Shown: positions 43,654-50,933 of the stretch, one piece after another
Layout of the letters: each line of letters starts with the position of its first letter
Numbering within the stretch: the stretch's first letter is position 1
Translations under genes and position numbers: made by a program
The notes under the pieces: model-generated
What the model saw: only the letters and a program-made list of their open reading frames with translations
Databases searched by the model: none
Told to the model about the DNA's origin: nothing
Assembly (NCBI GenBank): GCA_900548345.1
Contig: URKA01000010.1
Coordinates: 14,023-78,022 of the forward strand
Length of the DNA: 64,000 bases
Direction of reading: 5' to 3'
Source: an uncultured Paraprevotella sp.
Lineage (GTDB): Bacteria; Bacteroidota; Bacteroidia; Bacteroidales; Bacteroidaceae

Positions 43654-44154
43654 TCAATCTCTCCTTAACTTTAATTGTTTCATCATTTGTTTCCTTGCCC
43701 GTGACAATATGGTTCGCACAACCCCTTCCGTTGTTCCGATGATGCGGGCAATCTCGCCCATTTCCATCTGTTCCACCTGACGCATGCGGAGTACAGCCCG
43801 GTATTTGTCCGGCAGATTCCGGATGGCGGTGCGCAGCCATTCTTCGTTTTCGTTTCCTTCCATCTTCGCCTGTGCGTTTTGCTGTCCGTCGGGGGCGTCA
43901 TGTCCATCCAGGCTTTCGTGTGGATGAGTCTTGAGCCGCCGCAGGCGGTCTATGCACAGGTTGCGGGTGACGGTCATTGCCATGGGAGCAAGGCTTTTGT
44001 TCCTGTCAAGCCGGTTGCGAAGGAGCCAAAGTTTGAGCAGGGCTTCTTGTACGATGTCTTCCGCCTCTTCCTCATCTGACAGGTAGAAACGTGCAATATC
44101 TACGAGTTTGCCTCGTAGCATTGATACCGCTATTTCAAATTCTGTCTTTTCCAT
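43654..44154 (-). CDS. ECF-type RNA polymerase sigma factor
   Basis: About 166 residues from MEKTEFEIAVSML. Region 2: LVDIARFYLSDEEEAEDIVQEALLKLWLLRNRL, which melts and recognises the -10. Region 4: LRTAIRNLPDKYRAVLRMRQVEQMEMGEIARIIGTTEGVVRTILSRARKQMMKQL, the helix-turn-helix for -35. Held by the anti-sigma encoded 2 nt downstream; a stimulus at the envelope would release it. First gene of a three-gene operon. Regulated genes are unknown; the barrel gene downstream (38.8 kb) is a guess. Confidence 0.92.
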   Translation of the reverse strand: MEKTEFEIAVSMLRGKLVDIARFYLSDEEEAEDIVQEALLKLWLLRNRLDRNKSLAPMAMTVTRNLCIDRLRRLKTHPHESLDGHDAPDGQQNAQAKMEGNENEEWLRTAIRNLPDKYRAVLRMRQVEQMEMGEIARIIGTTEGVVRTILSRARKQMMKQLKLRRD

Positions 44155-44422
44155 GAGGTGCATGTGCAAGGGGCGGAACCGTTTCCGACGACCGGTATAT
44201 GACCGTGCTTTCTCCTTTGTATAAAGAATACGCAGAACTTCTTCTTTTGTTTCACCGGATGATGTTAAAGAATGTAATAATTGAAATGCGGTGCGGAACG
44301 GTAGACGGACAAAAGGACTATCATATAAAAAGTGCTTCCCGCAGGATTTCTTTTTTTGAGTATAGCGCTTTTGTTCGAAGGGTATTTTGTGCGGAAACAA
44401 GCGAATGGTTCATTCGTGTTCG

Positions 44423-44959
44423 TTATCCTTGACTGAGTGCTTCCGGTGTATTCCCGAAAAGCCTTTTGTACTCGCTTTCGAAATTGGGTGTGAATACCTC
44501 CTTTCCCATATTCTCACGTATCTCTTCCATGCTCCAGAAACGTCCGCCATCCGTTTCCCGGCTGGGTGTCACCCCGTTGTCGTAGGTGCAGCGATGGGCA
44601 AAGACTAATTCCCGTTCCACAGGCGATTCAAAGACATAATGTGTGAGCAGTTCTGGGGTGAAGTCAGCCATACCCAATTCCTCTTTGGCCTCGCGGCGTA
44701 GGGCTATGTCCACACTCTCTCCCAAGTCGATATGTCCGCCTACGGCAGTGTCCCACTTGCCCGGCTGAATGTCTTTCCATGCCGGACGTTTCTGCAGATA
44801 TAGCTCGCCGGCGCTGTTGAACACGTGCAGATGCACCACAGGATGCAACAGTTTGCTGCCGCTGTGGCATTCTCCGCGGCTTGCCGCTCCGGTGATGTTA
44901 CCCTCTTCGTCCACGATGGGGAACATCTCATCGTTGTTGTCTTGTAAGGTTGCAATCAT
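44423..44959 (-). CDS. Nudix hydrolase
   Basis: 178 residues. Nudix box is complete: GGHIDLGESVDIALRREAKEELGM (G-x5-E-x7-REAxEE-x-G). The preceding part HPVVHLHVFNSAGELYLQKRPAWKDIQPGKWDTAVG resembles isopentenyl-diphosphate isomerase-type Nudix proteins (IDI-like), which hydrolyse nucleoside diphosphate-linked compounds in many bacteria. Substrate unknown. It follows queA by 17 nt and shares its promoter. In the 268-bp gap to the sigma gene I see no clear terminator or promoter. Confidence 0.88.
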   Translation of the reverse strand: MIATLQDNNDEMFPIVDEEGNITGAASRGECHSGSKLLHPVVHLHVFNSAGELYLQKRPAWKDIQPGKWDTAVGGHIDLGESVDIALRREAKEELGMADFTPELLTHYVFESPVERELVFAHRCTYDNGVTPSRETDGGRFWSMEEIRENMGKEVFTPNFESEYKRLFGNTPEALSQG

Positions 44960-44976
44960 TTTCTTTAAATGTAGGG

Positions 44977-46215
44977 TCAGGGAATGAGTAATGAGCTGTC
45001 GCCGTAGCTCAGGAAACGGAAGCCGTGCGCCAGCGCGTAGTCGTAGATGGTGTGCCAGTCGCCATGCACAAAGGCCGACACAAGCAGAAGCAGCGTGCTC
45101 TGCGGCTGGTGGAAATTTGTGACCATCATCCGCACGATGTGGTATTCGTATCCCGGCGCGATAATGATTTGTGTGCTGGTGTGCAGTGCCTGCAGGTCGT
45201 GGCGGTCCATATAGTCCCTTATCAGTTCCAGTGCCTGCAGGGTGGTCAGTGCGGCCTTACCTTGTTCGGTTTCTGCGGCGTATTCGTAAGGTGCCCATTG
45301 CGGCACGTGCAGTTCCTCTTCCGTGGCATCCGGATTCCGGCTGAGTGTCACACCTATATAATAAAGGCTTTCCAGTGTGCGCACGGAGGTGGTTCCCACG
45401 GCTATGCACTTTCCGCCGTGGGCAATCAGCTTGTCGATGGTGCTACGGTGCACGCAGATGTGTTCGGTGTGCATCTCATGTCCTTCGATGTGTTCGCTCT
45501 TCACGGGCTTGAACGTGCCGGCCCCGACGTGCAGGGTTACTTCTTCGCGGTCGATGCCGTGCCCGTCCAGTTCAGCCAGCACCTTCGGCGTGAAATGCAG
45601 GCCGGCTGTAGGAGCCGCCACGCTTCCTTTGATTTTGGAATACACCGTCTGGTAGGTCGTCTTGTCGCTTTCCTGTGTCTGTCGGTTGAGGTAGGGAGGG
45701 ATAGGGAGTTCGCCCGTCGCTTCAAGGATTTCCGCCCAGGTGGCGTTGCCGTTCCAATCGAAGTCGATAAGATGGCTTGTGCCCAGGTCTTCGCCGCGCG
45801 TGGCCGTAAGTGTGACCTCTTCTCCGTCAAGCGTGACGGTGAGCGACAGCGTTCCGGTTTTCCACTTCTTCAGATTACCCACGAGGCACGACCATCGGCA
45901 GTGGCCTGTCTGCTGGAACATCAGCGCATAGTCGTGCGGTGCTATCGGTTCCAGACAGAATATTTCAATCTGTGCGCCGGTTTCCTTATGGAAGTGTAGC
46001 CTGGCCTGTATGACTTTCGTATTGTTGAACACCATAAGTTCCCCTTGCGGAAGGTAGGACGGCAAGGACGTGAAGACATCTTCGCTCACTTTGCCGTGAC
46101 GGTAGACCAACAGCTTGGAGCTGTCGCGTTCCGGCAGCGGGAATTTGGCGATACGGTTGTCCGGCAGGTCGTAATTGAAGTCCTTTATTTGGATTTGTTT
46201 GGTTTCTTCTATCAT
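44977..46215 (-). CDS. queA: S-adenosylmethionine:tRNA ribosyltransferase-isomerase
   Basis: Transfers the ribosyl group of SAM onto preQ1 in tRNA to make epoxyqueuosine, a step of queuosine synthesis. 412 residues, slightly long for the family. Signatures: FNYDLPDNRIAKFPLPERDSSKLLV, RLHFHKETGAQIEIFCLEP, GSVAAPTAGLHFTPKVL, EVTLHVGAGTFKPVKSEHIEGHEMHTEHI and MVTNFHQPQSTLLLLVSAF. Has its own promoter, overlapping that of the divergent Smr gene. Nudix gene is co-transcribed. Confidence 0.96.
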   Translation of the reverse strand: MIEETKQIQIKDFNYDLPDNRIAKFPLPERDSSKLLVYRHGKVSEDVFTSLPSYLPQGELMVFNNTKVIQARLHFHKETGAQIEIFCLEPIAPHDYALMFQQTGHCRWSCLVGNLKKWKTGTLSLTVTLDGEEVTLTATRGEDLGTSHLIDFDWNGNATWAEILEATGELPIPPYLNRQTQESDKTTYQTVYSKIKGSVAAPTAGLHFTPKVLAELDGHGIDREEVTLHVGAGTFKPVKSEHIEGHEMHTEHICVHRSTIDKLIAHGGKCIAVGTTSVRTLESLYYIGVTLSRNPDATEEELHVPQWAPYEYAAETEQGKAALTTLQALELIRDYMDRHDLQALHTSTQIIIAPGYEYHIVRMMVTNFHQPQSTLLLLVSAFVHGDWHTIYDYALAHGFRFLSYGDSSLLIP

Positions 46216-46235
46216 GTTTAGCTTTTTAATCCATG

Positions 46236-46267
46236 CAAATTTACGTATATTTGCGGCAATTAAACAA
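46236..46267 (-). promoter_or_regulatory. queA promoter
   Basis: Minus strand: -33 TTGT (46264-46267), 20-bp spacer, -7 TAAATTTG (46236-46243), 20 bp before the queA start. It overlaps the divergent Smr promoter. Confidence 0.65.
46246..46253 (+). promoter_or_regulatory. Smr gene promoter, -7 box overlapping queA promoter
   Basis: TATATTTG, 22 bp before the start at 46276. Together with the queA -7 box it makes the near-palindrome CAAATTTACGTATATTTG (16 of 18 bases symmetrical, 46236-46253). Confidence 0.6.
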
Positions 46268-46275
46268 GTGTAAGT

Positions 46276-47364
46276 ATGAAAATCGGAGATAAAGTCAGGT
46301 TTTTAAGTGAGGTGGGTGGCGGAATCGTCACAGGGTTTCAGGACAAGCATACGGCGCTGGTACAGGATGCCGACGGTTTTGATATTCCTATGCCCGTGCG
46401 TGAGTGTGTGGTGATTGAAACGGATGATTACAACATAGCCAAGGTGAATACCGGTACGTTCGATAAGGGAAAGTTGAAAGGACAGAAGCCTGCAGCTGTC
46501 AAAAGACATGAAGAAGAGGAGGATGAACGTCCAGTGACGTTTGTGCCCAAGCCGGTGGAACGGAGAGAAGGCGAGAAACTGAATGTGCTGCTTGCCTTCG
46601 TGCCGATGAACCCTAAGGAGATGACAACCACGGCCTTCGAGGCTTACCTCGTGAACGACAGTAATTATTACGTGAATTTCCTTTATATGAGTGCGGAAGG
46701 TGCCAACTGGCGCGTGCGTTTCCAGGGCATTGCGGAGCCTAATACGAAACTGTTCATGGAAGAGTTCGACCGCTCGGAACTGAATGGTCTTGAGCGGGTG
46801 TGCGTGCAATGCATGGCCTACAAGCAGGACAAGACATTCATGATGAAGCCGGTGGCACAGGTGGAATTGCGTGTGGATACGGTGAAGTTCTATAAGTTGC
46901 ACACATTCCGTGACTCGGATTTCTTTGAGGAACCCGCTTTGTTGTATGACATCATAAAGGATGATGTGCCTGCGCGTCAGGTGTTTGTCAACGCGGAGCA
47001 GTTGCAGGATGCTCTTCTGAAAAAGGCGTCGGACGAGCGCGCCGAAGTGCGCCCTGCCCGGAAACACGAGCAACCGAAGAATCAGGTCCTTGAGGTCGAC
47101 CTGCACATCAACGAATTGCTGGATAACACCAACGGGTTGAGCCACAAGGATATGTTGGACTGCCAGCTGAAAGAGTTCCGTCGGGTGATGGATGAGAACC
47201 TGAAGAACAAAGGCCGGAAAATCGTCTTCATCCACGGAAAGGGCGAAGGCGTGTTGCGCAGCGAGCTGCTCAAAGAGTTGAAGCGCGTCTATAAGAACTG
47301 TACCTGGCAGGATGCGTCCTTCCGTGAGTACGGTTTCGGAGCCACGATGGTGACTGTGCACTGA
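46276..47364 (+). CDS. DUF2027 and Smr domain protein
   Basis: 362 residues. N-terminal DUF2027 region (MKIGDKVRFLSEVGGGIVTGFQDKHTALVQDADGFDIPMPVRECVVIE) with two beta-rich parts, a charged linker, and a C-terminal Smr domain: LEVDLHINELLDNTNGLSHKDMLDCQLKEFRRVMDENLKNKGRKIVFIHGKGEGVLRSELLKELK ending in TWQDASFREYGFGATMVTVH. The DLHI and HGKGEG motifs are those of Smr nucleases, known from MutS2 and related proteins, where the domain nicks or binds nucleic acid. The combination is common in Bacteroidota. Exact role unknown. Confidence 0.88.
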   Translation: MKIGDKVRFLSEVGGGIVTGFQDKHTALVQDADGFDIPMPVRECVVIETDDYNIAKVNTGTFDKGKLKGQKPAAVKRHEEEEDERPVTFVPKPVERREGEKLNVLLAFVPMNPKEMTTTAFEAYLVNDSNYYVNFLYMSAEGANWRVRFQGIAEPNTKLFMEEFDRSELNGLERVCVQCMAYKQDKTFMMKPVAQVELRVDTVKFYKLHTFRDSDFFEEPALLYDIIKDDVPARQVFVNAEQLQDALLKKASDERAEVRPARKHEQPKNQVLEVDLHINELLDNTNGLSHKDMLDCQLKEFRRVMDENLKNKGRKIVFIHGKGEGVLRSELLKELKRVYKNCTWQDASFREYGFGATMVTVH

Positions 47365-47390
47365 CCCGTCCCGACAGACGGCAAGACCAG

Positions 47391-47435
47391 ATATGCAACG
47401 AGGCACATCCTTATAGGGTGCGCCTCGTTGCATAT
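47391..47435 (+). terminator. Hairpin after the Smr gene
   Basis: ATATGCAACGAGGC (47391-47404) pairs perfectly with GCCTCGTTGCATAT (47422-47435). There is little T tract after it, so it could be a stabilising hairpin rather than a full terminator. Confidence 0.55.
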
Positions 47436-47492
47436 ATCCGCAAGGTGAACGTGCTTTTTCCTCATGCAGAAAGGAATAAATATACGGATAGG

Positions 47493-47524
47493 CTTGTCTA
47501 CGTCGAAAAAAAGCCGTACCTTTA
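47493..47524 (+). promoter_or_regulatory. NlpC/P60 gene promoter
   Basis: -33 CTTG (47493-47496), 20-bp spacer, -7 TACCTTTA (47517-47524), 46 bp before the ATG. Confidence 0.6.
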
Positions 47525-47569
47525 CAACCGATTTTTACAAAACCCTGAAAAACTTGATTTAAAAGACTG

Positions 47570-48145
47570 ATGCGATACCTTGCTACTCTAATTACCGTGT
47601 GTTTCCTATCCTGTATGAACATCCATGCACAGGCCTTGCTGCCGGAAAAAGTGCCTGCGATGATGATGGGAAACCAGATGGAGGAGATGGCCAAGGAGGT
47701 TTTCTCAGTGCCTTACCGCATCGTCCAGCCGGAGAAAGAGCCCGTGGTGCTGACCGGACACGACGTGGTGGAGAAGGCCAAGGAGTATTTGGGCGTGCCC
47801 TACCGTTCGGGACAGATGAACCCGAAGACGGGTTTCGATTGTTCGGGGTTCACCACCTACGTGTATCAGAGTCTGAACATCGTGCTTACGCGCACCTCGC
47901 GTTCGCAGTACAAGGACGGCACGAAGATTGAAAACCGCAAGGACCTGAAGAAGGGCGATCTTGTGTTCTTCACCGGTTCGCGCTCAAGCCGCACCATCGG
48001 TCACGTGGGCATTGTGGCCGAAGTCGATAAGGAAAAGGGGACGTTCAAGTTTATCCATGCCGGACGGAAAGGCATCTGCATCACTTCGTCCACCGAGGGC
48101 TATTACAGCAAACGCTATGTGGGCGCGTGCCGCGTGTTGTCCTGA
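47570..48145 (+). CDS. NlpC/P60 (C40) cell-wall peptidase
   Basis: 191 residues, signal sequence (MRYLATLITVCFLSCMNIHAQ). A lipobox LSC occurs inside it, so it may be a lipoprotein. C40 catalytic domain: Cys in TGFDCSGFTTYVYQ, His in RTIGHVGIV, His in FKFIHAGRKG. Cleaves peptide bonds in peptidoglycan stem peptides (gamma-D-Glu to diamino acid in characterised members). The ~50-residue spacer before the domain is not a known targeting module. Single gene with a good promoter; terminator downstream. Confidence 0.9.
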   Translation: MRYLATLITVCFLSCMNIHAQALLPEKVPAMMMGNQMEEMAKEVFSVPYRIVQPEKEPVVLTGHDVVEKAKEYLGVPYRSGQMNPKTGFDCSGFTTYVYQSLNIVLTRTSRSQYKDGTKIENRKDLKKGDLVFFTGSRSSRTIGHVGIVAEVDKEKGTFKFIHAGRKGICITSSTEGYYSKRYVGACRVLS

Positions 48146-48187
48146 CAAGGGACGATGGCGTGTGGGCGTCGGACGGTTATCATAAAC

Positions 48188-48238
48188 AGACAGGCAACAA
48201 AAGATGTGTGTGCATCCTTTGTTGCCTGTCTTGCTTTT
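48188..48238 (+). terminator. Terminator of the NlpC/P60 gene
   Basis: AGACAGGCAACAAA (48188-48201) pairs with TTTGTTGCCTGTCT (48218-48231); followed by TTGCTTTTTA on the plus strand. Confidence 0.8.
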
Positions 48239-48251
48239 TATGCGGAGCGGC

Positions 48252-49754
48252 TTATCCGCAATGGAAATACGTCTCCACCAGTTGTTTTATCAGTTCCGGG
48301 TTCTTTTCTATATCTTTCCTCAGGGCGGCATCCCCATAGCCTCGTAGTTTGGCGACAACCCCGTCGATTACACCGGGGCTGAATACACCGTATTGCTCAA
48401 AGCAGGCACGCTGTTTTTCCAGACAGTCGGCGGAGGCGGCGCAACTGTCCGGCAGTTGAGCCAAGGCAGCGAGCTTGTCCTGGTTTTCCTTCTTATGAAT
48501 GTTCACGTTGACGTATGTCTGTTCCGCCAAGCCCAGCGCATCTTCCATTTCCTGACCATAACGGCATGCCACAGCCAGGCCGGCCAGCAGCAGATAAAGG
48601 TCGGCCGAACCGTCGGGCGAACGCATCTCTACCGTTTGTTTTTGCGTGGTGTCGAAATGCGAGGCCGTTTCCAGCGGATTGGCCAGCAGGCACATGTCGG
48701 TGCCGGCCGACCAGCCGAGCGGCACGCGCACCAGTACGGAGCGGTTGCGGTCTCCCCAACAGATGTTGGTCGGTGCTTCCTGGTGAGGCACGAGTCTGAA
48801 GTAGGATGTAGGCACGGTGTTGCCGAAGGCAGTGATGGACGGTGCCAATGTCATCATGCCGGCTATGGCTTTGCGCGCCACCTCCGACAGCGCACCCTCC
48901 GACAGCATAAGGTTCTTTCCGTCGCGCATGATGCGCATGTGGATATGCAGGCCCGAACCGGCTTTTCCGACAGTAATTTTCGGGGCGAACGTGATGTTGT
49001 ATCCATATTCGTAAGCCAGGTTGCGGATGACCCATTTGGCCAGCATCAACTGGTCGGCGGCCTCAGTGGCGGGGACGGGGAGGAACTCGATTTCGTTCTG
49101 TTCGTATACATTCCCGTTCAGTGTGAAGTTGCCGACTTCCGAATGGCCGTATTTGATTTGCCCCCCGGTTTGTGCGATGTATTCCATGCAGCGTGTGCGG
49201 AATGCGTTGAGTTTGGCGTATGGCTCCGATTCATGGTAGCCGTGTTGGTCGGTGGCGGGGAACATACCGTCGTCTTCCGATATGACGTAGTATTCCAGTT
49301 CGCCCATGGCCTGAAATTCCATACCGGTCTTTTCGCGGAACACGCGGCATGCTTTCTGTAGCGTGTATTCCGGCGCACTCTCCAGCGGGGCACCGTCTTT
49401 GTTGAAGAAGGAGCATAGCATGGTGAGGGTGGGTGTTTCGGCAAACGGGTCTACGAATGCCGTGCGGAAGCGGGGGATGACATACAGGTCGCTGCTGCCG
49501 GCCTCGATGAAGGGAAACAGGCTTGAGCCGTCCACCCGTTCGCCGCAGGTGAGGATGGCTTCAAGATAAGCCTCGTTGTTGATGACGAAGTTCAGTGTCT
49601 TCAGGCGGCCGTCTGCGGCCGGATACATGAAGTTGACCAAGCGGATGTCATGTTCGCGGATGTAGGCGATGATGTCTGCCTTTGTCAGTTCGGATGCCGG
49701 TTTTTGGAAGTAAGTCACCAGCCGGTGCGGACTCATGGAAATTTCTTTGTTCAT
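48252..49754 (-). CDS. Glutamine synthetase (GSI-like)
   Basis: About 500 residues from MNKEISMSPHRL. Glutamine synthetase beta-grasp and catalytic domains: IDGSSLF-type segment (ERVDGSSLFPFIEAGSSD), GELEYYVISEDD, PAPKI-like FAPKITVGKAGSGLHIHMRIM with the ATP/metal residues, RLVPHQEAPTNICWGDRNRSVLVRVP with the Arg/NR pair, and VEMRSPDGSADLYLLLAGLA. It lacks the adenylylation-site block of proteobacterial GSI and the type-III signature. Assigns NH3 to glutamate with ATP; whether it is the main GS or a GS-like paralogue (as for polyamine or gamma-glutamyl ligases) cannot be told. The frame is open 18 codons upstream, but the -7 box excludes that. Confidence 0.85.
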   Translation of the reverse strand: MNKEISMSPHRLVTYFQKPASELTKADIIAYIREHDIRLVNFMYPAADGRLKTLNFVINNEAYLEAILTCGERVDGSSLFPFIEAGSSDLYVIPRFRTAFVDPFAETPTLTMLCSFFNKDGAPLESAPEYTLQKACRVFREKTGMEFQAMGELEYYVISEDDGMFPATDQHGYHESEPYAKLNAFRTRCMEYIAQTGGQIKYGHSEVGNFTLNGNVYEQNEIEFLPVPATEAADQLMLAKWVIRNLAYEYGYNITFAPKITVGKAGSGLHIHMRIMRDGKNLMLSEGALSEVARKAIAGMMTLAPSITAFGNTVPTSYFRLVPHQEAPTNICWGDRNRSVLVRVPLGWSAGTDMCLLANPLETASHFDTTQKQTVEMRSPDGSADLYLLLAGLAVACRYGQEMEDALGLAEQTYVNVNIHKKENQDKLAALAQLPDSCAASADCLEKQRACFEQYGVFSPGVIDGVVAKLRGYGDAALRKDIEKNPELIKQLVETYFHCG

Positions 49755-49796
49755 GGCATGTAGGGTATTTAAGGTTGACAAAATGTCTTGTCTTGC

Positions 49797-49804
49797 CAAA
49801 TGTA
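49797..49804 (-). promoter_or_regulatory. Probable glutamine synthetase promoter, -7 box
   Basis: TACATTTG on the minus strand, 43 bp before the start at 49754. -33 element weak. Confidence 0.5.
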
Positions 49805-49896
49805 GCAAAAAGAAAGCGTAACTCCTTTTATTAACCGTTAAATAGATATAACGCCTTGCAGAATGTTTGCTGTGCTTGTCTTATGGAGCATGAAGA

Positions 49897-49925
49897 ATCC
49901 CCTTGCGGAACACTTGCAAGGGGAT
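49897..49925 (-). terminator. Terminator of xth
   Basis: ATCCCCTTGC (49897-49906) pairs with GCAAGGGGAT (49916-49925); TTCTTCATG follows on the minus strand. About 48 nt after the xth stop codon. Confidence 0.6.
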
Positions 49926-49972
49926 ATGTCGGAGGTACTTGTTGTGTGCGGTGTATGGTTTGTATATCTTGT

Positions 49973-50725
49973 TTAAAGCAGTTCCACTTCTACCGGGCAG
50001 TGGTCCGAACCATAGATTTCCGTATGGATGTCTGCGCCTTTCAGCCGTTCTTTCAAACGGTCGGATACGAGGAAGTAGTCGATGCGCCACCCTGCGTTTT
50101 TCTCGCGGGCCTTGAAGCGGTACGACCACCATGAATAGATTTCCGTACGTTCGGGATAGAAGTGGCGGAAGGTATCGGTGAATCCCGCATCGAGCAGCAT
50201 GCCGAACTTTTCACGTTCTTCATCGGTGAATCCCGCGTTGCGGCGGTTGCTCTTCGGGTTTTTCAAGTCGATTTCCCGGTGTGCCACATTTAGGTCCCCA
50301 CAGACAATGACCGGTTTCCGTGCGTCCAGTTGCAGCAGGTATTTCTTGAACTCCTCTTCCCATGTCATACGGTAGTCCAGACGTTTCAGACCGTCCTGCG
50401 AGTTCGGTGTATATACGGTGGCAAGGAAAAACTCCGGCATTTCGAGTGTGATGACACGTCCTTCACGGTCGTGTTCTTCCATGCCGATGCCGTAGCTTAC
50501 GGACAACGGCTCGTGCCGGCTGAATATGGCCGTACCGGAGTATCCTTTTTTTTCGGCAAAGTTCCAGTATGCGCGGTAACCTTCAAATTGCAGGTCGAGC
50601 TGTCCGGCCTGCATCTTGGTTTCCTGCAGACAGAAAAAGTCTGCGTCGAGTGCGGCGAACGTTTCGCGGAATCCTTTTTCGCAGCAGGCTCTCAGTCCGT
50701 TGACGTTCCATGAGATGAATTTCAT
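49973..50725 (-). CDS. xth: Exodeoxyribonuclease III
   Basis: 250-residue AP endonuclease and 3'-5' exonuclease of base-excision repair. All family motifs: MKFISWNVNGLRACCEKGF, FFCLQETKMQ, KKGYSGTAIFSR, VCGDLNVAHREIDL, FRHFYPERTEIYSWWSYR, WRIDYFLVSDR and the C-terminal SDHCPVEVELL with the catalytic His. Single gene with a -7 box upstream and a hairpin after it. Its promoter region borders repeat locus 4. Confidence 0.97.
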   Translation of the reverse strand: MKFISWNVNGLRACCEKGFRETFAALDADFFCLQETKMQAGQLDLQFEGYRAYWNFAEKKGYSGTAIFSRHEPLSVSYGIGMEEHDREGRVITLEMPEFFLATVYTPNSQDGLKRLDYRMTWEEEFKKYLLQLDARKPVIVCGDLNVAHREIDLKNPKSNRRNAGFTDEEREKFGMLLDAGFTDTFRHFYPERTEIYSWWSYRFKAREKNAGWRIDYFLVSDRLKERLKGADIHTEIYGSDHCPVEVELL

Positions 50726-50758
50726 ATTTCTTTTCTTTTAATGTGATGCGGTTTGTGG

Positions 50759-50766
50759 CAAAGGTA
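50759..50766 (-). promoter_or_regulatory. Probable xth promoter, -7 box
   Basis: TACCTTTG on the minus strand, 34 bp before the start at 50725; 36 bp away from repeat locus 4. Confidence 0.5.
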
Positions 50767-50801
50767 AGACATTTTGCCGGCAAATGGAAATGAAAAAAGA
50801 G

Positions 50802-50933
50802 ATATTCTCTTGCCTTGAAAAAGATATTCTCATGCCTTGAAAACGTTCACCTGTGAGCGTTCAATTCTTCACCTGTGAGCGTTTGATTCTTCACCTGTGA
50901 GCGTTCGGTTCTTCACAGGTGTCCATTTCAGTC
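50802..50933. repeat. Six-unit 22-bp tandem array with two unit types, locus 4
   Basis: Units start at 50802, 50824, 50846, 50868, 50890 and 50912, exactly 22 bp apart (132 bp). Units 1 and 2 read ATATTCTC, one variable base, TGCCTTGAAAA. Units 3 to 5 read TTCACCTGTGAGCGTT with six variable bases at the end. Unit 6 carries the core in the other orientation (TTCACAGGTGTCCATTT). Core 8-mers start at 50848, 50870, 50892 and 50914. The array fills most of the gap between the xth promoter and the ABC transporter stop codon, and its last unit overlaps the last two codons of that gene. Confidence 0.85.

Noticed and set aside
4193..46863. Single CACAGGTG/CACCTGTG copies at 4193-4200 and 46856-46863 as repeat loci
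   Set aside because: Each is alone, inside a gene, with no 22-bp neighbour; number fits chance expectation.
50802..50933. Locus 4 array as a CRISPR
   Set aside because: Units are contiguous with no unique spacers; unit length 22 bp is constant and only six bases vary; no cas genes anywhere in the window.
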